Below are positions 17,809 through 26,736 of a stretch of DNA of 33,302 nt, piece by piece (position 1 is the stretch's first letter; every line of letters begins with the position of its first letter). The stretch covers positions 1 through 33,302 of the forward strand of contig JAPOQE010000077.1 of NCBI GenBank assembly GCA_026710875.1, read 5' to 3'. A model generated the notes under the pieces. The model ran no database searches, was not told the origin of the DNA, and worked only from the letters and a program-made list of their open reading frames with translations. The stretch is from Gammaproteobacteria bacterium (GTDB taxonomy: Bacteria > Pseudomonadota > Gammaproteobacteria > UBA4575). The position numbers and the translations under genes were made by a program.

Positions 17809-18645
17809 ATGGCTATTTATGCTATTGGAGACGTGCAGGGTTGCTTTGATGAGTTAACTGCACTTGTTGCAAAGATTGAATTTAATCCAAAGCACGATGA
17901 GTTGTGGTTTGTTGGCGACCTGGTCAATCGGGGACCAAAATCACTTGAAACACTGCGCTGGATAAAGTCCCTGGGTGAATCGGCTACAACTGTATTGGGG
18001 AACCATGATCTCCACCTGCTGGCAGCCCATGCAAATGTTAAACCGGCTACAGAATACAGCAGTCTTGCCGAAACCCTTCGTGCCAGCGACGTGGATGAAT
18101 TGATCGACTGGCTAAGACATCGCCCTCTAATGCACTTTGACGACGCACTCAACATTGCCATGGTGCATGCCGGGATCATCCCTCAGTGGAGTGTTAAAAA
18201 CGCAGCCGCATATGCAAATGAGGTAGAGGAGGTCTTGCGCTCTGGAAACTACATCGACTTTTTGAGAAACATGTACGGAGATACACCCCGGCAGTGGGAT
18301 GAAACCCTGACCGGATGGGAGCGACTGCGTGTGATCACCAATTCATTCACACGGCTGCGTTATTGTGATCATGAAGGTGTGATGAGTATGACAGAGAAAG
18401 GGCCACCCGGTATGCAGGGTCCAGATATGCAACCTTGGTACGAGATTAGTTCACGAAAAAGCCAAGACACTGCCATTGTATTCGGGCACTGGTCAACATT
18501 GGGTTACCGGGACAGTAATAATATTATTGCGACCGATACAGGATGTCTTTGGGGGGGGGCGCTGACAGCCGTAAGAATCAGTAAGCCCAAGTACAAGAAA
18601 TTTCAGATCGCCTGCGAAGCCAAGCGAGCAATTCCGGCCATTTAG
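17809..18645 (+). CDS. apaH: Symmetrical bis(5'-nucleosyl)-tetraphosphatase ApaH
   Basis: Hydrolyses Ap4A to two ADP and also removes Np4-type RNA caps in E. coli. The 278 residues carry the phosphoesterase metal motifs GDVQGCFDEL (near 8), GDLVNRGPKS and GNHDLHLLA, and the C-terminal DTGCLWGGALTAV. The last motif is encoded across a run of nine G bases (18551-18559). The ATG at 17809 is 148 bases downstream of apaG, so it may have its own promoter. A TTGACT lies in that gap but lacks a clear -10 partner. It converges with folA. Confidence 0.96.
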   Translation: MAIYAIGDVQGCFDELTALVAKIEFNPKHDELWFVGDLVNRGPKSLETLRWIKSLGESATTVLGNHDLHLLAAHANVKPATEYSSLAETLRASDVDELIDWLRHRPLMHFDDALNIAMVHAGIIPQWSVKNAAAYANEVEEVLRSGNYIDFLRNMYGDTPRQWDETLTGWERLRVITNSFTRLRYCDHEGVMSMTEKGPPGMQGPDMQPWYEISSRKSQDTAIVFGHWSTLGYRDSNNIIATDTGCLWGGALTAVRISKPKYKKFQIACEAKRAIPAI

Positions 18646-18714
18646 ACACTGTCCCTTGGATCTTCTGTCACTCAGGATTAATCTGTTTTAATTAATGCCT
18701 GGAAGCTGTGCCTT

Positions 18715-19227
18715 TCAACTCTTCAAACCCCTGTTGATACGCAGATACCGAACAATTTCCAGGTCATATTTGTTTTTACCATCCTTGGGACGAAATTCCC
18801 GGCTTACTTCCTTCCAATGATTCTTTTCCCATTGTGGGAAAAAAGTATCTCCTTCCAGCTCTGCATGTACGAATGTAAGGTCTAACTGCTGCGCATGGGG
18901 TAACACGAGTGCATGAACTTCAGCTCCACCAATCACGAATATCTTTTCTGATTCTGCCAGCAGGATCTTCGCCTCCTCCCAGCAGGTGACAATGTCACAA
19001 CCCTTTGCGATGTAATTCCTGTTTCGGGTAAGAATGACATGCTGTCGACCTGGCAACACACTCGGTAGTGACTCAAATGTTTTACGTCCCATCACCATGG
19101 GATAGCCCATCGTGGTGTTTTTAAAGCGCTGCAAATCTGCAGGCAAATGCCAGGGGATTGTGCCATCTTTCCCAATGACCCCATGATGAGCCATGGCAGC
19201 GATAACAACAATTTCTGGATTTTGCAC
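18715..19227 (-). CDS. folA: Dihydrofolate reductase
   Basis: NADPH-dependent reduction of dihydrofolate to tetrahydrofolate, the trimethoprim target. The 170 residues show IPWHLPADLQRFK with the catalytic Asp31, VMGRKTFESLP, GRQHVILTRN and VIGGAEVHA. The start is GTG at 19227, sharing one base with the thyA TAG stop. This suggests coupled translation with thyA, which generates its substrate. The last residues (RINRGLKS) extend slightly past the usual end. Confidence 0.96.
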   Translation of the reverse strand: MQNPEIVVIAAMAHHGVIGKDGTIPWHLPADLQRFKNTTMGYPMVMGRKTFESLPSVLPGRQHVILTRNRNYIAKGCDIVTCWEEAKILLAESEKIFVIGGAEVHALVLPHAQQLDLTFVHAELEGDTFFPQWEKNHWKEVSREFRPKDGKNKYDLEIVRYLRINRGLKS

Positions 19228-20021
19228 TAGACTGCTACTGGGGCTGGGATGTGACCATGAGATTGATAATTCTGTAACTCAAAATCCTCATATACAAAAT
19301 CAAAAATTGAGTTTACTTGCGGATTGATGTGCATCTTCGGCAACTCGAAAGGGGTTCGCTCAAGTTGCTGATTCGCCTGTTCAACATGATTTCTGTAGAG
19401 GTGTACGTCGCCAAAAGTGTGCACAAACTCACCGGCTTGATAGCCTGTTACCTGTGCAACCATCAACAATAAAAGCGCATAGGAAGCGATGTTAAACGGA
19501 ACCCCAAGAAAAACATCGGCACTACGTTGGTATAGCTGACACGAAAGTCGGTTCTGGGCAACATAAAACTGAAAAAAAGCATGGCATGGTGGCAGTGCCA
19601 TGCTACCCAGTGCGCCAACATTCCAGGCACTGACAATGTGCCTTCTTGATAGCGGGTCAGCCTTCAAGCCCTCTATCAATGTAGTGATCTGGTCAATTGA
19701 CTTACCGTCAGCACAAGACCAGTTGCGCCATTGTGCGCCGTAGACTGGGCCCAAATCTCCATTTTGATCAGCCCACTGGTCCCAGATTGAAACGCCATTT
19801 TCTTGCAGGTAGGCGATATTGGTGTCGCCCTTCAAAAACCACAACAGTTCATGAATGATTGATTTCAAATGAAGTTTTTTTGTTGTTAAAAGAGGAAAAC
19901 CGTCTGCCAGGTCAAATCTCATCTGATAGCCAAAGACAGAATAGGTGCCTGTACCGGTGCGGTCCTCTTTTTCTACACCCTTGTCAATGACATGTCTCAA
20001 TAACTCAAGATATTGCTGCAT
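19227..20021 (-). CDS. thyA: Thymidylate synthase
   Basis: Converts dUMP to dTMP using methylene-tetrahydrofolate. It has exactly 264 residues, as in E. coli. It carries the catalytic Cys146 in [13 protein letters not shown], the phosphate-binding [13 protein letters not shown] and [17 protein letters not shown], and the C-terminal PAPVAV. The ATG at 20021 is three bases after the lgt stop, and folA begins within the stop codon. The order lgt-thyA-folA on one strand is a common gammaproteobacterial arrangement. Confidence 0.98.
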   Translation of the reverse strand: MQQYLELLRHVIDKGVEKEDRTGTGTYSVFGYQMRFDLADGFPLLTTKKLHLKSIIHELLWFLKGDTNIAYLQENGVSIWDQWADQNGDLGPVYGAQWRNWSCADGKSIDQITTLIEGLKADPLSRRHIVSAWNVGALGSMALPPCHAFFQFYVAQNRLSCQLYQRSADVFLGVPFNIASYALLLLMVAQVTGYQAGEFVHTFGDVHLYRNHVEQANQQLERTPFELPKMHINPQVNSIFDFVYEDFELQNYQSHGHIPAPVAV

Positions 20022-20024
20022 CGT

Positions 20025-20825
20025 TCAGTGTGTCCGAATTACTGGCCCAGAACTTATGTATGCCTGATATATCAACAGAACACCAATCAAGATCATGGGT
20101 ATCGTCAAAAGCTGGCCCATCGTCATCCAGTTGAAGGCGACAAACCCCAAGTTCATATCTGGCTCTCGCACAAACTCTGTCATAAACCTAAATACTCCAT
20201 ACAACAGCATAAACAAACCGGCTACTGCTCCGCCCGGTCGTGGTTTTTTTGCAAACAACCAAAGTATCAAGAACAATACCAGGCCTTCCAGAAAGGCCTG
20301 GTAAAGTTGCGAAGGGTGCCTGGCCAGTGAATCTGCACCCGGGAATACCATGCCCCATGGGACGTCAGTTGCACGGCCCCACAGCTCTCCATTAATAAAA
20401 TTACCTATTCGCCCTGCCCCAAGCCCCACTGGTACAGTTGGAGCAATAAAATCGCACAATTGCAAAAATTTACACCCTTTTTTCCTATGGAAAACCCACA
20501 ACACAATGATGACACCCAGCAGCCCGCCATGGAAACTCATACCTCCTTCCCAGATCCTGAACAGGTAAAGTGGGTCTTCAAGAAAATAGGAATAGTTATA
20601 AAACAGTACCGAGCCGAGGCGACCACCTAGCACTACTCCCAACATGCCATAGAAAAAAAGATCGTCAACATCCGCGGGCTGTACTACTGTATGCTCCTTT
20701 TTTGCGAGAATATGCGCCAGGCCCCAGAATGACAGGAACCCTACTGCATACATAAAGCCATACCAGTGAAGCTTCAGAGGTCCGAAAGAAAATATAACGG
20801 GATCAATATTTGGGAAATTCAACAT
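20025..20825 (-). CDS. lgt: Prolipoprotein diacylglyceryl transferase Lgt
   Basis: Adds diacylglycerol to the lipobox cysteine of prelipoproteins in the inner membrane. The 266 residues contain about seven hydrophobic helices, His99 in GGMSFHGGLLG, and the signature GAGRIGNFINGELWGR (about 137-151) with Arg139 and Asn142. The ATG at 20825 is preceded by a 95-base divergent gap shared with the DUF255 gene. Putative substrates in this window are the 15766-16335 product and possibly MltB and RlpA. Confidence 0.97.
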   Translation of the reverse strand: MLNFPNIDPVIFSFGPLKLHWYGFMYAVGFLSFWGLAHILAKKEHTVVQPADVDDLFFYGMLGVVLGGRLGSVLFYNYSYFLEDPLYLFRIWEGGMSFHGGLLGVIIVLWVFHRKKGCKFLQLCDFIAPTVPVGLGAGRIGNFINGELWGRATDVPWGMVFPGADSLARHPSQLYQAFLEGLVLFLILWLFAKKPRPGGAVAGLFMLLYGVFRFMTEFVREPDMNLGFVAFNWMTMGQLLTIPMILIGVLLIYQAYISSGPVIRTH

Positions 20826-20920
20826 GTCATATCATATACATTTAATTTTCCGTCCCACGACCCGAGACGCTGGAAAATTCATGTGCAGAATATACGAGAA
20901 ACAGTGAGCGCATCATAAAC

Positions 20921-23008
20921 ATGATTCAAGGCAAAAACCATCTTGCCGGACAGACCAGCCCCTACTTGATTCAGCATGCGGATAATCCGGTAGAGTGGTA
21001 TCCCTGGAGCAATGAAGCGCTTGAGCGTGCCAGGCATGAAGACAAACCAATCCTGTTGTCAATCGGGTATTCTGCCTGCCACTGGTGCCATGTCATGGCG
21101 CATGAATCGTTCGAGGATGAAACCACAGCAAAAATGATGAATGAACTATTCATCAACATCAAAATTGATCGTGAGGAGCGTCCTGACATTGACAAAATTT
21201 ACCAGACTGCGCAGTTTGTGCTGACACAGCGCACAGGTGGATGGCCATTGACCATGTTTTTAACTCCCGATGACCAAATGCCGTTTTTCGGAGGTACATA
21301 TTTCCCCAATGAAGCGCGTCACGGGCTACCAGCATTCAAGGATTTGCTGCAACACATTTCAAAAGTGTACCAAGATCGACGCGCAGAAATTACAGCTCAA
21401 AATCAATCGATTCAAAGTGTATTGCAGAAAATCCATGAACCGACCTACGCACTAACAGATCTCTCTCCTGACCTCTTCAAAATTTGTAACCAACAGATCG
21501 AGCAGGCCTTCGATGTAAAGGATGGTGGATTTGGACCTGCGCCCAAGTTCCCACACACTACTCATATTGAGCGGCTATTGCGTTACTACACGCAATCAAT
21601 TTCGACACAACAGGACAGCCCCCGCTCATTGCATGCAGCAATTTTCACTCTGGAAAAAATGGCAGCAGGCGGTCTTTTTGATCATCTTGGCGGAGGCTTT
21701 TGCCGATATTCAGTAGATTCCCACTGGATGATTCCTCACTTTGAAAAAATGTTGTATGACAATGGTCCTTTATTAGCCTTGTATGCGCAGGGATTTGCAT
21801 TGACCCGATCTGAGCAATTCAAAAATGTGTGCGAGGCTACTGCACAATGGGTGATACGCGAGATGCAGTCACCTGAAGGAGGATACTACTCCTCTATAGA
21901 CGCCGACTCCGAGGGCAGCGAAGGAAAATACTATGCCTGGGATCGCGATCAGATCAAGCAGGTACTGGATGACGATGAATATGCAGTGTTTTCACCACAC
22001 TATGGCCTGGACCGAAATGCAAATTTTGAAGGCAGGTATCACCTGCACACCTTTGTAGGCATGGATGCAATATGCCAGCAGGCTGAAATATCAGAAGAAA
22101 ACTTCAAGACCCTGATACGGCTAGCTAAACATAAACTATTATCTCAACGAGAGAAGCGCATACATCCTGACCGTGACGAAAAGATACTGAGTAGCTGGAA
22201 TGCATTGATGATACGCGGAATGGCCATTGCCGGCAGGATTCTGGAAAGGACTGAATATATAGAATCGGCGCAGCGTTCGCTGGAATTTTTACGTAACAGA
22301 ATGTGGTCCCACCAACATCTGACCGCAACGTACAAGGATGGCATTTCCCACCTTGATGCATATCTGGATGACTATTCTTTCTTACTGGATGCTATTTTAG
22401 AGATGCTTCAAGTGCGCTGGTGCACTGAAGATCTGACTTGGGCCTGTGAAATCGCCGATGTGTTGCTGGAAAAATTTGAAGATAAAGCACAAGGTGGCTT
22501 TTACTTCACCTCGATAGATCATGAGCGCCTTATACAGCGGTCCAAAACCCTGAGTGACGAGGCCATGCCTTCTGGTAATGGTATTGCTGCCATGGCATTG
22601 GCGCGACTAGGCTATTTATTGGGAAATACCGAGTACCTCGATGCAACGGAACGCGTACTGAAATTTGCCGGTCAAGCTGTAACACATGCTCCTATGGGGC
22701 ACGCGAGCCTGATCAATGCTTATGAAGAGAAGCACTACCCGCTGCAGATCATCATTCTTCGAGGCAGAAAAAATGACCTCAAAAAATGGCAAAAACAATG
22801 CACCTTGGGTTTTGAACCCCGCCGACTAGTTTTTGCCATTGATTCAGACGAAAGGAATTTGCCGGATGCGCTAATCGAAAAGAAGTATTTCGAACCGTGC
22901 CCAGAAGGTGTCGTGGCATATGTTTGTGAAGGCATGTCGTGCAAGGCCCCGATCACGAGTTTGGCTGAATTACAAAGTGCAATAGCAGATACCGGAAACC
23001 CGCAATAG
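20921..23008 (+). CDS. Thioredoxin-fold DUF255 protein (YyaL/SSP411 family)
   Basis: A 695-residue member of the family that includes bacterial YyaL and human SPATA20. The N-terminus begins [19 protein letters not shown]. The thioredoxin-like domain (about 1-165) has a CHWCH redox-type motif (Cys53, Cys56), FVNIKID-like and [12 protein letters not shown] stretches. The rest resembles an alpha/alpha-toroid of the N-acylglucosamine epimerase or cellobiose-epimerase type, with LFDHLGGGF and HFEKMLYDN. The biochemical function is not established. The ATG is at 20921. plsC-like follows 30 bases later, so co-transcription is likely. Confidence 0.93.
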   Translation: MIQGKNHLAGQTSPYLIQHADNPVEWYPWSNEALERARHEDKPILLSIGYSACHWCHVMAHESFEDETTAKMMNELFINIKIDREERPDIDKIYQTAQFVLTQRTGGWPLTMFLTPDDQMPFFGGTYFPNEARHGLPAFKDLLQHISKVYQDRRAEITAQNQSIQSVLQKIHEPTYALTDLSPDLFKICNQQIEQAFDVKDGGFGPAPKFPHTTHIERLLRYYTQSISTQQDSPRSLHAAIFTLEKMAAGGLFDHLGGGFCRYSVDSHWMIPHFEKMLYDNGPLLALYAQGFALTRSEQFKNVCEATAQWVIREMQSPEGGYYSSIDADSEGSEGKYYAWDRDQIKQVLDDDEYAVFSPHYGLDRNANFEGRYHLHTFVGMDAICQQAEISEENFKTLIRLAKHKLLSQREKRIHPDRDEKILSSWNALMIRGMAIAGRILERTEYIESAQRSLEFLRNRMWSHQHLTATYKDGISHLDAYLDDYSFLLDAILEMLQVRWCTEDLTWACEIADVLLEKFEDKAQGGFYFTSIDHERLIQRSKTLSDEAMPSGNGIAAMALARLGYLLGNTEYLDATERVLKFAGQAVTHAPMGHASLINAYEEKHYPLQIIILRGRKNDLKKWQKQCTLGFEPRRLVFAIDSDERNLPDALIEKKYFEPCPEGVVAYVCEGMSCKAPITSLAELQSAIADTGNPQ

Positions 23009-23038
23009 ATTTGCCAGGACGTCATCGCGTTTGATTCG

Positions 23039-23785
23039 ATGAATATACTCAGAGGGATATTTCGGCTAGTCCGTTTGCTTGTCCACCTCCTCAAAGGTAT
23101 CTACATATGCTATATCCTATTGGGCGACTCGCAGAATTTTGACCCGACAGATAAACAGCACAGGATTATTCAGACCTGGCTGTCCCGAGTGGCAATAATC
23201 ATTGGGATTGATCTTACCGTGCGGGGGACCATACAGAAATCACCGGTTTTTGTAGTAGCGAATCATATTTCGTGGCTGGACATCGTAATCATTGCATCTG
23301 TATTACCCGTCTCATTTTTGTCCAAGGTAGAAGTTCGTAAATGGCCTGTGGTAGGCACTCTTGCTGCCAAGTCAGGCACGCTCTTCATCCATAGAGGATC
23401 CAAGTCCGGTGCATTGGAAGCGAAACGCCTAATGCAGGAAAGACTCAGTGCAGGACATAGCGTGGCGTCTTTTCCTGAAGCTAAAGCTACAGATGGGACT
23501 GTTGTACATACTTTCTATCCCCGGCTGTTCGCTGCTGCCATTGAAACGAAGTCTGTTATTCAACCGGCAGCACTTCGCTACCCGCATCACCAAGGTGTCA
23601 ACCCAATTGTGCCTTTTGTTGATAACCGCAATCTGGTGAAGCACGCTTTTCGCATTATGTCAGCCAAGCGTACAGCTGCAGAATTGACGCTGTGCGAACC
23701 CATACCTAGCGAAGACCAGCTGAGAAAGCAGCTGGCCCTGCTTGCGAGAAACTCAATTGCTGAGGTGGTTGAAAATTCGAGCTAG
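23039..23785 (+). CDS. PlsC-type lysophospholipid acyltransferase with altered motif III
   Basis: A 248-residue membrane-associated acyltransferase of the 1-acyl-glycerol-3-phosphate acyltransferase superfamily. The catalytic HX4D motif is intact (NHISWLD, His76, Asp81), as is the following FLSKVEVRKWPVVG block. The third motif, normally FPEG followed by Thr residues, reads FPEAKATDG (from 145): Glu is kept but Gly is Ala. A hydrophobic N-terminal helix is present. The substrate could be lysophosphatidate, another lysophospholipid or an ornithine lipid; sequence alone does not decide. The stop overlaps the convergent tpx stop in a CTAG palindrome. Confidence 0.88.
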   Translation: MNILRGIFRLVRLLVHLLKGIYICYILLGDSQNFDPTDKQHRIIQTWLSRVAIIIGIDLTVRGTIQKSPVFVVANHISWLDIVIIASVLPVSFLSKVEVRKWPVVGTLAAKSGTLFIHRGSKSGALEAKRLMQERLSAGHSVASFPEAKATDGTVVHTFYPRLFAAAIETKSVIQPAALRYPHHQGVNPIVPFVDNRNLVKHAFRIMSAKRTAAELTLCEPIPSEDQLRKQLALLARNSIAEVVENSS

Positions 23786-24291
23786 GATACTCGCCCTAGT
23801 GCTTGGATGGCAGCTTTGTAATCGGGTTCGTTCGCAATCTCACCAATTAGCTCGGTGTGGACAACCGCATTGTTCTGATCCATTACCACTATTGCTCGTG
23901 CTGTAATGCCCGCGAGTGGTCCATCTTCTATCAGTACACCATACTCTTTGGAGAATTCCTGTGAGCGCATTATGGATAGAGGGGTAAGATGCTCCAGGTT
24001 CTCAGAAACACAAAATCGAGACATTGCAAATGGCAAGTCTGCAGAAATGACTAGAATCGCCGTATCCTCATGCTCTTTTGCATAGTCATTAAATTTCTTT
24101 GCTGACATTGCACATACCGGCGTATCAAGGCTGGGTACTATATTCAGTATTTTCCTTTTGCCCGGAAACGCGGAAAGAGATACATTTTCCAGATCCTTGT
24201 TCACAAGTGTGAAATCTGGCGCAGCTGAACCAATATTTGGTAGGTTTCCGTTTGTATGGATCTCATTTCCATGTAGAGTAATTTTTGCCAT
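23782..24291 (-). CDS. tpx: Thiol peroxidase Tpx
   Basis: Atypical 2-Cys peroxiredoxin that reduces peroxides in the periplasm or cytoplasm using thioredoxin. The peroxidatic Cys60 lies in SLDTPVCAMS and the resolving Cys94 in PFAMSRFCVSEN. The frame is open up to 24336, but the ATG at 24291 has a strong Shine-Dalgarno (GGAGAG, 24297-24302) at good spacing. It also gives the family-typical 169 residues beginning MAKITLHGNE. Confidence 0.97.
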   Translation of the reverse strand: MAKITLHGNEIHTNGNLPNIGSAAPDFTLVNKDLENVSLSAFPGKRKILNIVPSLDTPVCAMSAKKFNDYAKEHEDTAILVISADLPFAMSRFCVSENLEHLTPLSIMRSQEFSKEYGVLIEDGPLAGITARAIVVMDQNNAVVHTELIGEIANEPDYKAAIQALGRVS

Positions 24292-24296
24292 TTTAT

Positions 24297-24302
24297 CTCT
24301 CC
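24297..24302 (-). promoter_or_regulatory. Strong ribosome binding site deciding the tpx start
   Basis: On the minus strand GGAGAG lies five bases before the ATG at 24291. It favours that start over the upstream in-frame start at 24336, whose extra residues do not resemble a thiol peroxidase N-terminus. Confidence 0.7.
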
Positions 24303-24413
24303 AGTAACAGGTGCATTCGTATTGATTTAGCAACATACCTGCGTAACGTTGTCGATTTTCATAAGGGCCACAAGTACGTTGCCTTACTCTATTGGATAAC
24401 TATTACACCCCGA

Positions 24414-24800
24414 TTATGAGGCAATGTATTCTTCATATTGGCTTGCATCAAGCAGACTGTCAATTGCTGTATCTATTGGAAGTTCTATCTTACAGAGCCA
24501 TCCATTCTCGTAGGGTAATTCATTCAACATTTCAGGTGCATCCAGCAAGTCCCCATTAACTTCAATTACTCTGCCATTTACTGGCATGTACACGTCACTG
24601 GCCGTTTTCACTGATTCAACCACGGCGCACACCTGACCAGCCTGATATTCGCGGTCAAGATCAGGAGGTTCAATATAGACGATGTCTCCTAATTCGGACT
24701 GTGCGAATTCTGTGATGCCTATAATTGCAATAACACTATCTTGCATTTTCAACCAAATATGCTGAGGCGAATAGACACGATCATCTGGCACATTACTCAT
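24414..24800 (-). CDS. gcvH: Glycine cleavage system H protein
   Basis: Lipoyl-carrying shuttle protein of the glycine cleavage system. The 128 residues include GITEFAQSELGDIVYIE, the lipoylated Lys65 in VVESVKTASDVYMPVNG, and the GWLCKIEL C-terminal segment. I start at ATG 24800, which has a GAGGT ribosome site (24806-24810); an in-frame GTG at 24812 is less likely. No gcvT, gcvP or other gcv gene is in the window. LipB and LipA, which would lipoylate it, are encoded at the other end. Confidence 0.95.
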   Translation of the reverse strand: MSNVPDDRVYSPQHIWLKMQDSVIAIIGITEFAQSELGDIVYIEPPDLDREYQAGQVCAVVESVKTASDVYMPVNGRVIEVNGDLLDAPEMLNELPYENGWLCKIELPIDTAIDSLLDASQYEEYIAS

Positions 24801-24850
24801 CAGTAACCTCACAGAACAAGCACAAAGTTATCTTCGAAGAATCGTTTGAC

Positions 24851-25084
24851 ATGGTTTTAGAACCGGGTATTGTACACATCGGAAAAACTGCTAACAAAGC
24901 AATTACATTATTGCGCAAGTCAGCAGCTATTCTGGTCTTCTTGACTCAGGATCAGCAGGCTGTACCAATATCCGATTCGCTTACGCTGAAACCCGGAGAT
25001 TTTCATCTGATACTTATCGGCCCAAGACCCAACAGTAAGAGCAGCGACAAACTGTCATTTACTGTGTATGTTATGTATGCGTAA
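24851..25084 (+). CDS. Small PCuAC-like open frame, possible remnant
   Basis: An uncertain 77-residue frame. Its second half, VPISDSLTLKPGDFHLILIG followed by a short loop and DKLSFTVYV, resembles the C-terminal strand pattern of PCuAC copper chaperones (LKPGGYHxMLxGL, then LTLTF). The histidine of that motif is retained, but the Met is replaced by Ile. The upstream half of a PCuAC domain, with its other copper ligands, is missing, and gcvH begins only 50 bases away. It may be a decayed gene, a truncated homologue or chance. There is no good ribosome site. Resemblance was judged by eye. Confidence 0.35.
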   Translation: MVLEPGIVHIGKTANKAITLLRKSAAILVFLTQDQQAVPISDSLTLKPGDFHLILIGPRPNSKSSDKLSFTVYVMYA

Positions 25085-25288
25085 AGACAGGAGGGCATCG
25101 GCACACTGTCCTGGTACAAGCATTCAGATCAAAATAGCCACAACTTCCCTGCTGCACAATGATTATCGAGGGATCATGGGCATTCCACATCCAGAAGGTA
25201 CATGCTGGTTCACGCAATCTGATATAGAAGTGCAAAATAGGCCAGTCGGAAATACTCTGTCACCCAGTAAGGCAATACAGTAACCACC

Positions 25289-25993
25289 TTGAACGATTTC
25301 TCACAAGCTTTTCTAAAAGCGATCCAACTCATTTTAAACCTTGACCCTAACCTGATAGAGATCGTCGCGCTATCTTTACGGGTAAGCCTGACAGCTGTTT
25401 TGATTGCCAGTCTGATTGGGTTACCGCTTGGAGCAGCGCTGGCCCTGTACAAGTTTTTTGGACGAGGCCTCCTTGTTGCCATACTGAATACCTTTATGGG
25501 TCTGCCACCAGTAGTCGTGGGTTTGGTAGTCTATCTAATCCTCTCTCGCTCAGGTCCGCTTGGCGCATTGGGCTTGCTGTTTACGCCTACGGCCATGGTA
25601 ATTGCACAGGTGTGTTTGATCACACCCATTATTGCAGCGCTTACTCGACAGACTATTTTGGATGCCAATAATGAATTTCATGCGCAACTCCGTGCACTTG
25701 GTGCCAAGTCATTGAGCATGATGAACACACTTTTGTGGGAAACTCGATACAGCTTAGTTACGAATGTATTTGCAGGGTTCGGCAGGGCAATTGCCGAAGT
25801 GGGTGCAGTATTGATTGTAGGCGGAAATATCAATCACAACACTCGTGTAATGACAACTTCCATAGCTCTTGAGACCAGCAAAGGGAACATTGAACTAGCA
25901 CTAGCATTAGGCATGATACTGATTACACTATCTTTGATCGTCACCTCAGCTGTCATGAGTGCTCGGCATGCTGCCTACAACGTGTATAGCTAA
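25289..25993 (+). CDS. tupB: Tungstate ABC transporter permease TupB
   Basis: Inner-membrane permease of a TupABC-type oxyanion importer. The 234 residues open NDFSQAFLKAIQLIL...LIEIVALSLRVSLTAV, typical of this family. About five membrane helices are present, as is the EAA-type loop LRALGAKSLSMMNTLLWE that contacts the ATPase. The start is TTG at 25289; no ATG is near and the N-terminus fits. The stop and the tupC ATG overlap by one base (TAATG). The 204-base upstream gap shows no clear promoter or regulator gene. Confidence 0.92.
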   Translation: MNDFSQAFLKAIQLILNLDPNLIEIVALSLRVSLTAVLIASLIGLPLGAALALYKFFGRGLLVAILNTFMGLPPVVVGLVVYLILSRSGPLGALGLLFTPTAMVIAQVCLITPIIAALTRQTILDANNEFHAQLRALGAKSLSMMNTLLWETRYSLVTNVFAGFGRAIAEVGAVLIVGGNINHNTRVMTTSIALETSKGNIELALALGMILITLSLIVTSAVMSARHAAYNVYS

Positions 25994-26721
25994 TGGTTAT
26001 GACATCTGCACTACCCTTGCCCCTAAAAATTCAACACCTTAGTGTTTCAAGACAAGGGAAGCTGCTACTTGACAGCGTTAATGCCACTATCGAATCCACG
26101 GGAATTACGATCATTCTCGGACCTAATGGCGCAGGAAAAAGTTTATTGCTCCGCATTGCTCATGGCCTGGAAAGGCCAGATGCTGGGTCATTAAGATGGG
26201 ATCAGCATATACCAAAGCCTGAGGAATCCTGGCGCACATTCGTTTTTCAAAAACCAATTTTCCTGCAGCGGAGTGTGCTAGCCAACCTTGAATATGTACT
26301 TTCTTTACACAAAGTAGTCAAAATCAGGAAGAACTTGCTTATCCAGCAAGCTCTGCAGCATACAGGACTTGTAAAGCTTTCTGCGCAAAGTGCACGGATC
26401 TTATCCGGTGGTGAGCAACAACGATTGAATATTGCGCGAGCTTGGGTGCTTGAACCGAAAGTGATGCTACTGGACGAGCCTACTGCTGAACTGGACCCTT
26501 CGGGTGTGGCCACTATCGAAAGGCTAATCAAAAAAATTGCACAGCAGAATACCAAAATTATTATGACCACTCACAGTCTGGACCAAGCAAAAAGATTGGC
26601 ACACGATATTCTATTTCTTCATCAAGGTAGATTAATTGAACATACTCCGGCTAAAGTATATTTTGCCCAACCCCAGACCAGCCTCGCTGAAGATTTTCTT
26701 GCTGGCAAGCTACTCGATTGA
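25993..26721 (+). CDS. tupC: Tungstate ABC transporter ATP-binding protein TupC
   Basis: ATPase subunit of the transporter. In its 242 residues it has Walker A GPNGAGKS (43-50), the Q-loop Gln86, the signature LSGGE (137-141), Walker B VMLLDE (157-162) and the H-loop TTHSLDQA. It begins on the base that ends tupB and is followed after 15 bases by tupA. Specificity for tungstate rather than molybdate is inferred from its partners. Confidence 0.92.
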   Translation: MVMTSALPLPLKIQHLSVSRQGKLLLDSVNATIESTGITIILGPNGAGKSLLLRIAHGLERPDAGSLRWDQHIPKPEESWRTFVFQKPIFLQRSVLANLEYVLSLHKVVKIRKNLLIQQALQHTGLVKLSAQSARILSGGEQQRLNIARAWVLEPKVMLLDEPTAELDPSGVATIERLIKKIAQQNTKIIMTTHSLDQAKRLAHDILFLHQGRLIEHTPAKVYFAQPQTSLAEDFLAGKLLD

Positions 26722-26736
26722 GACTGAAAGAAAATA

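Noticed and set aside
18646-18714. ATTAA/TTAAT hairpin between convergent apaH and folA as a terminator
   Set aside because: Only a short AT stem without GC content or T-tract.
25068-25283. 71-codon plus-strand frame between the PCuAC-like fragment and tupB
   Set aside because: Cys/His/Arg-rich random-looking composition, starts inside the preceding frame, no ribosome site and no continuation of a PCuAC domain.
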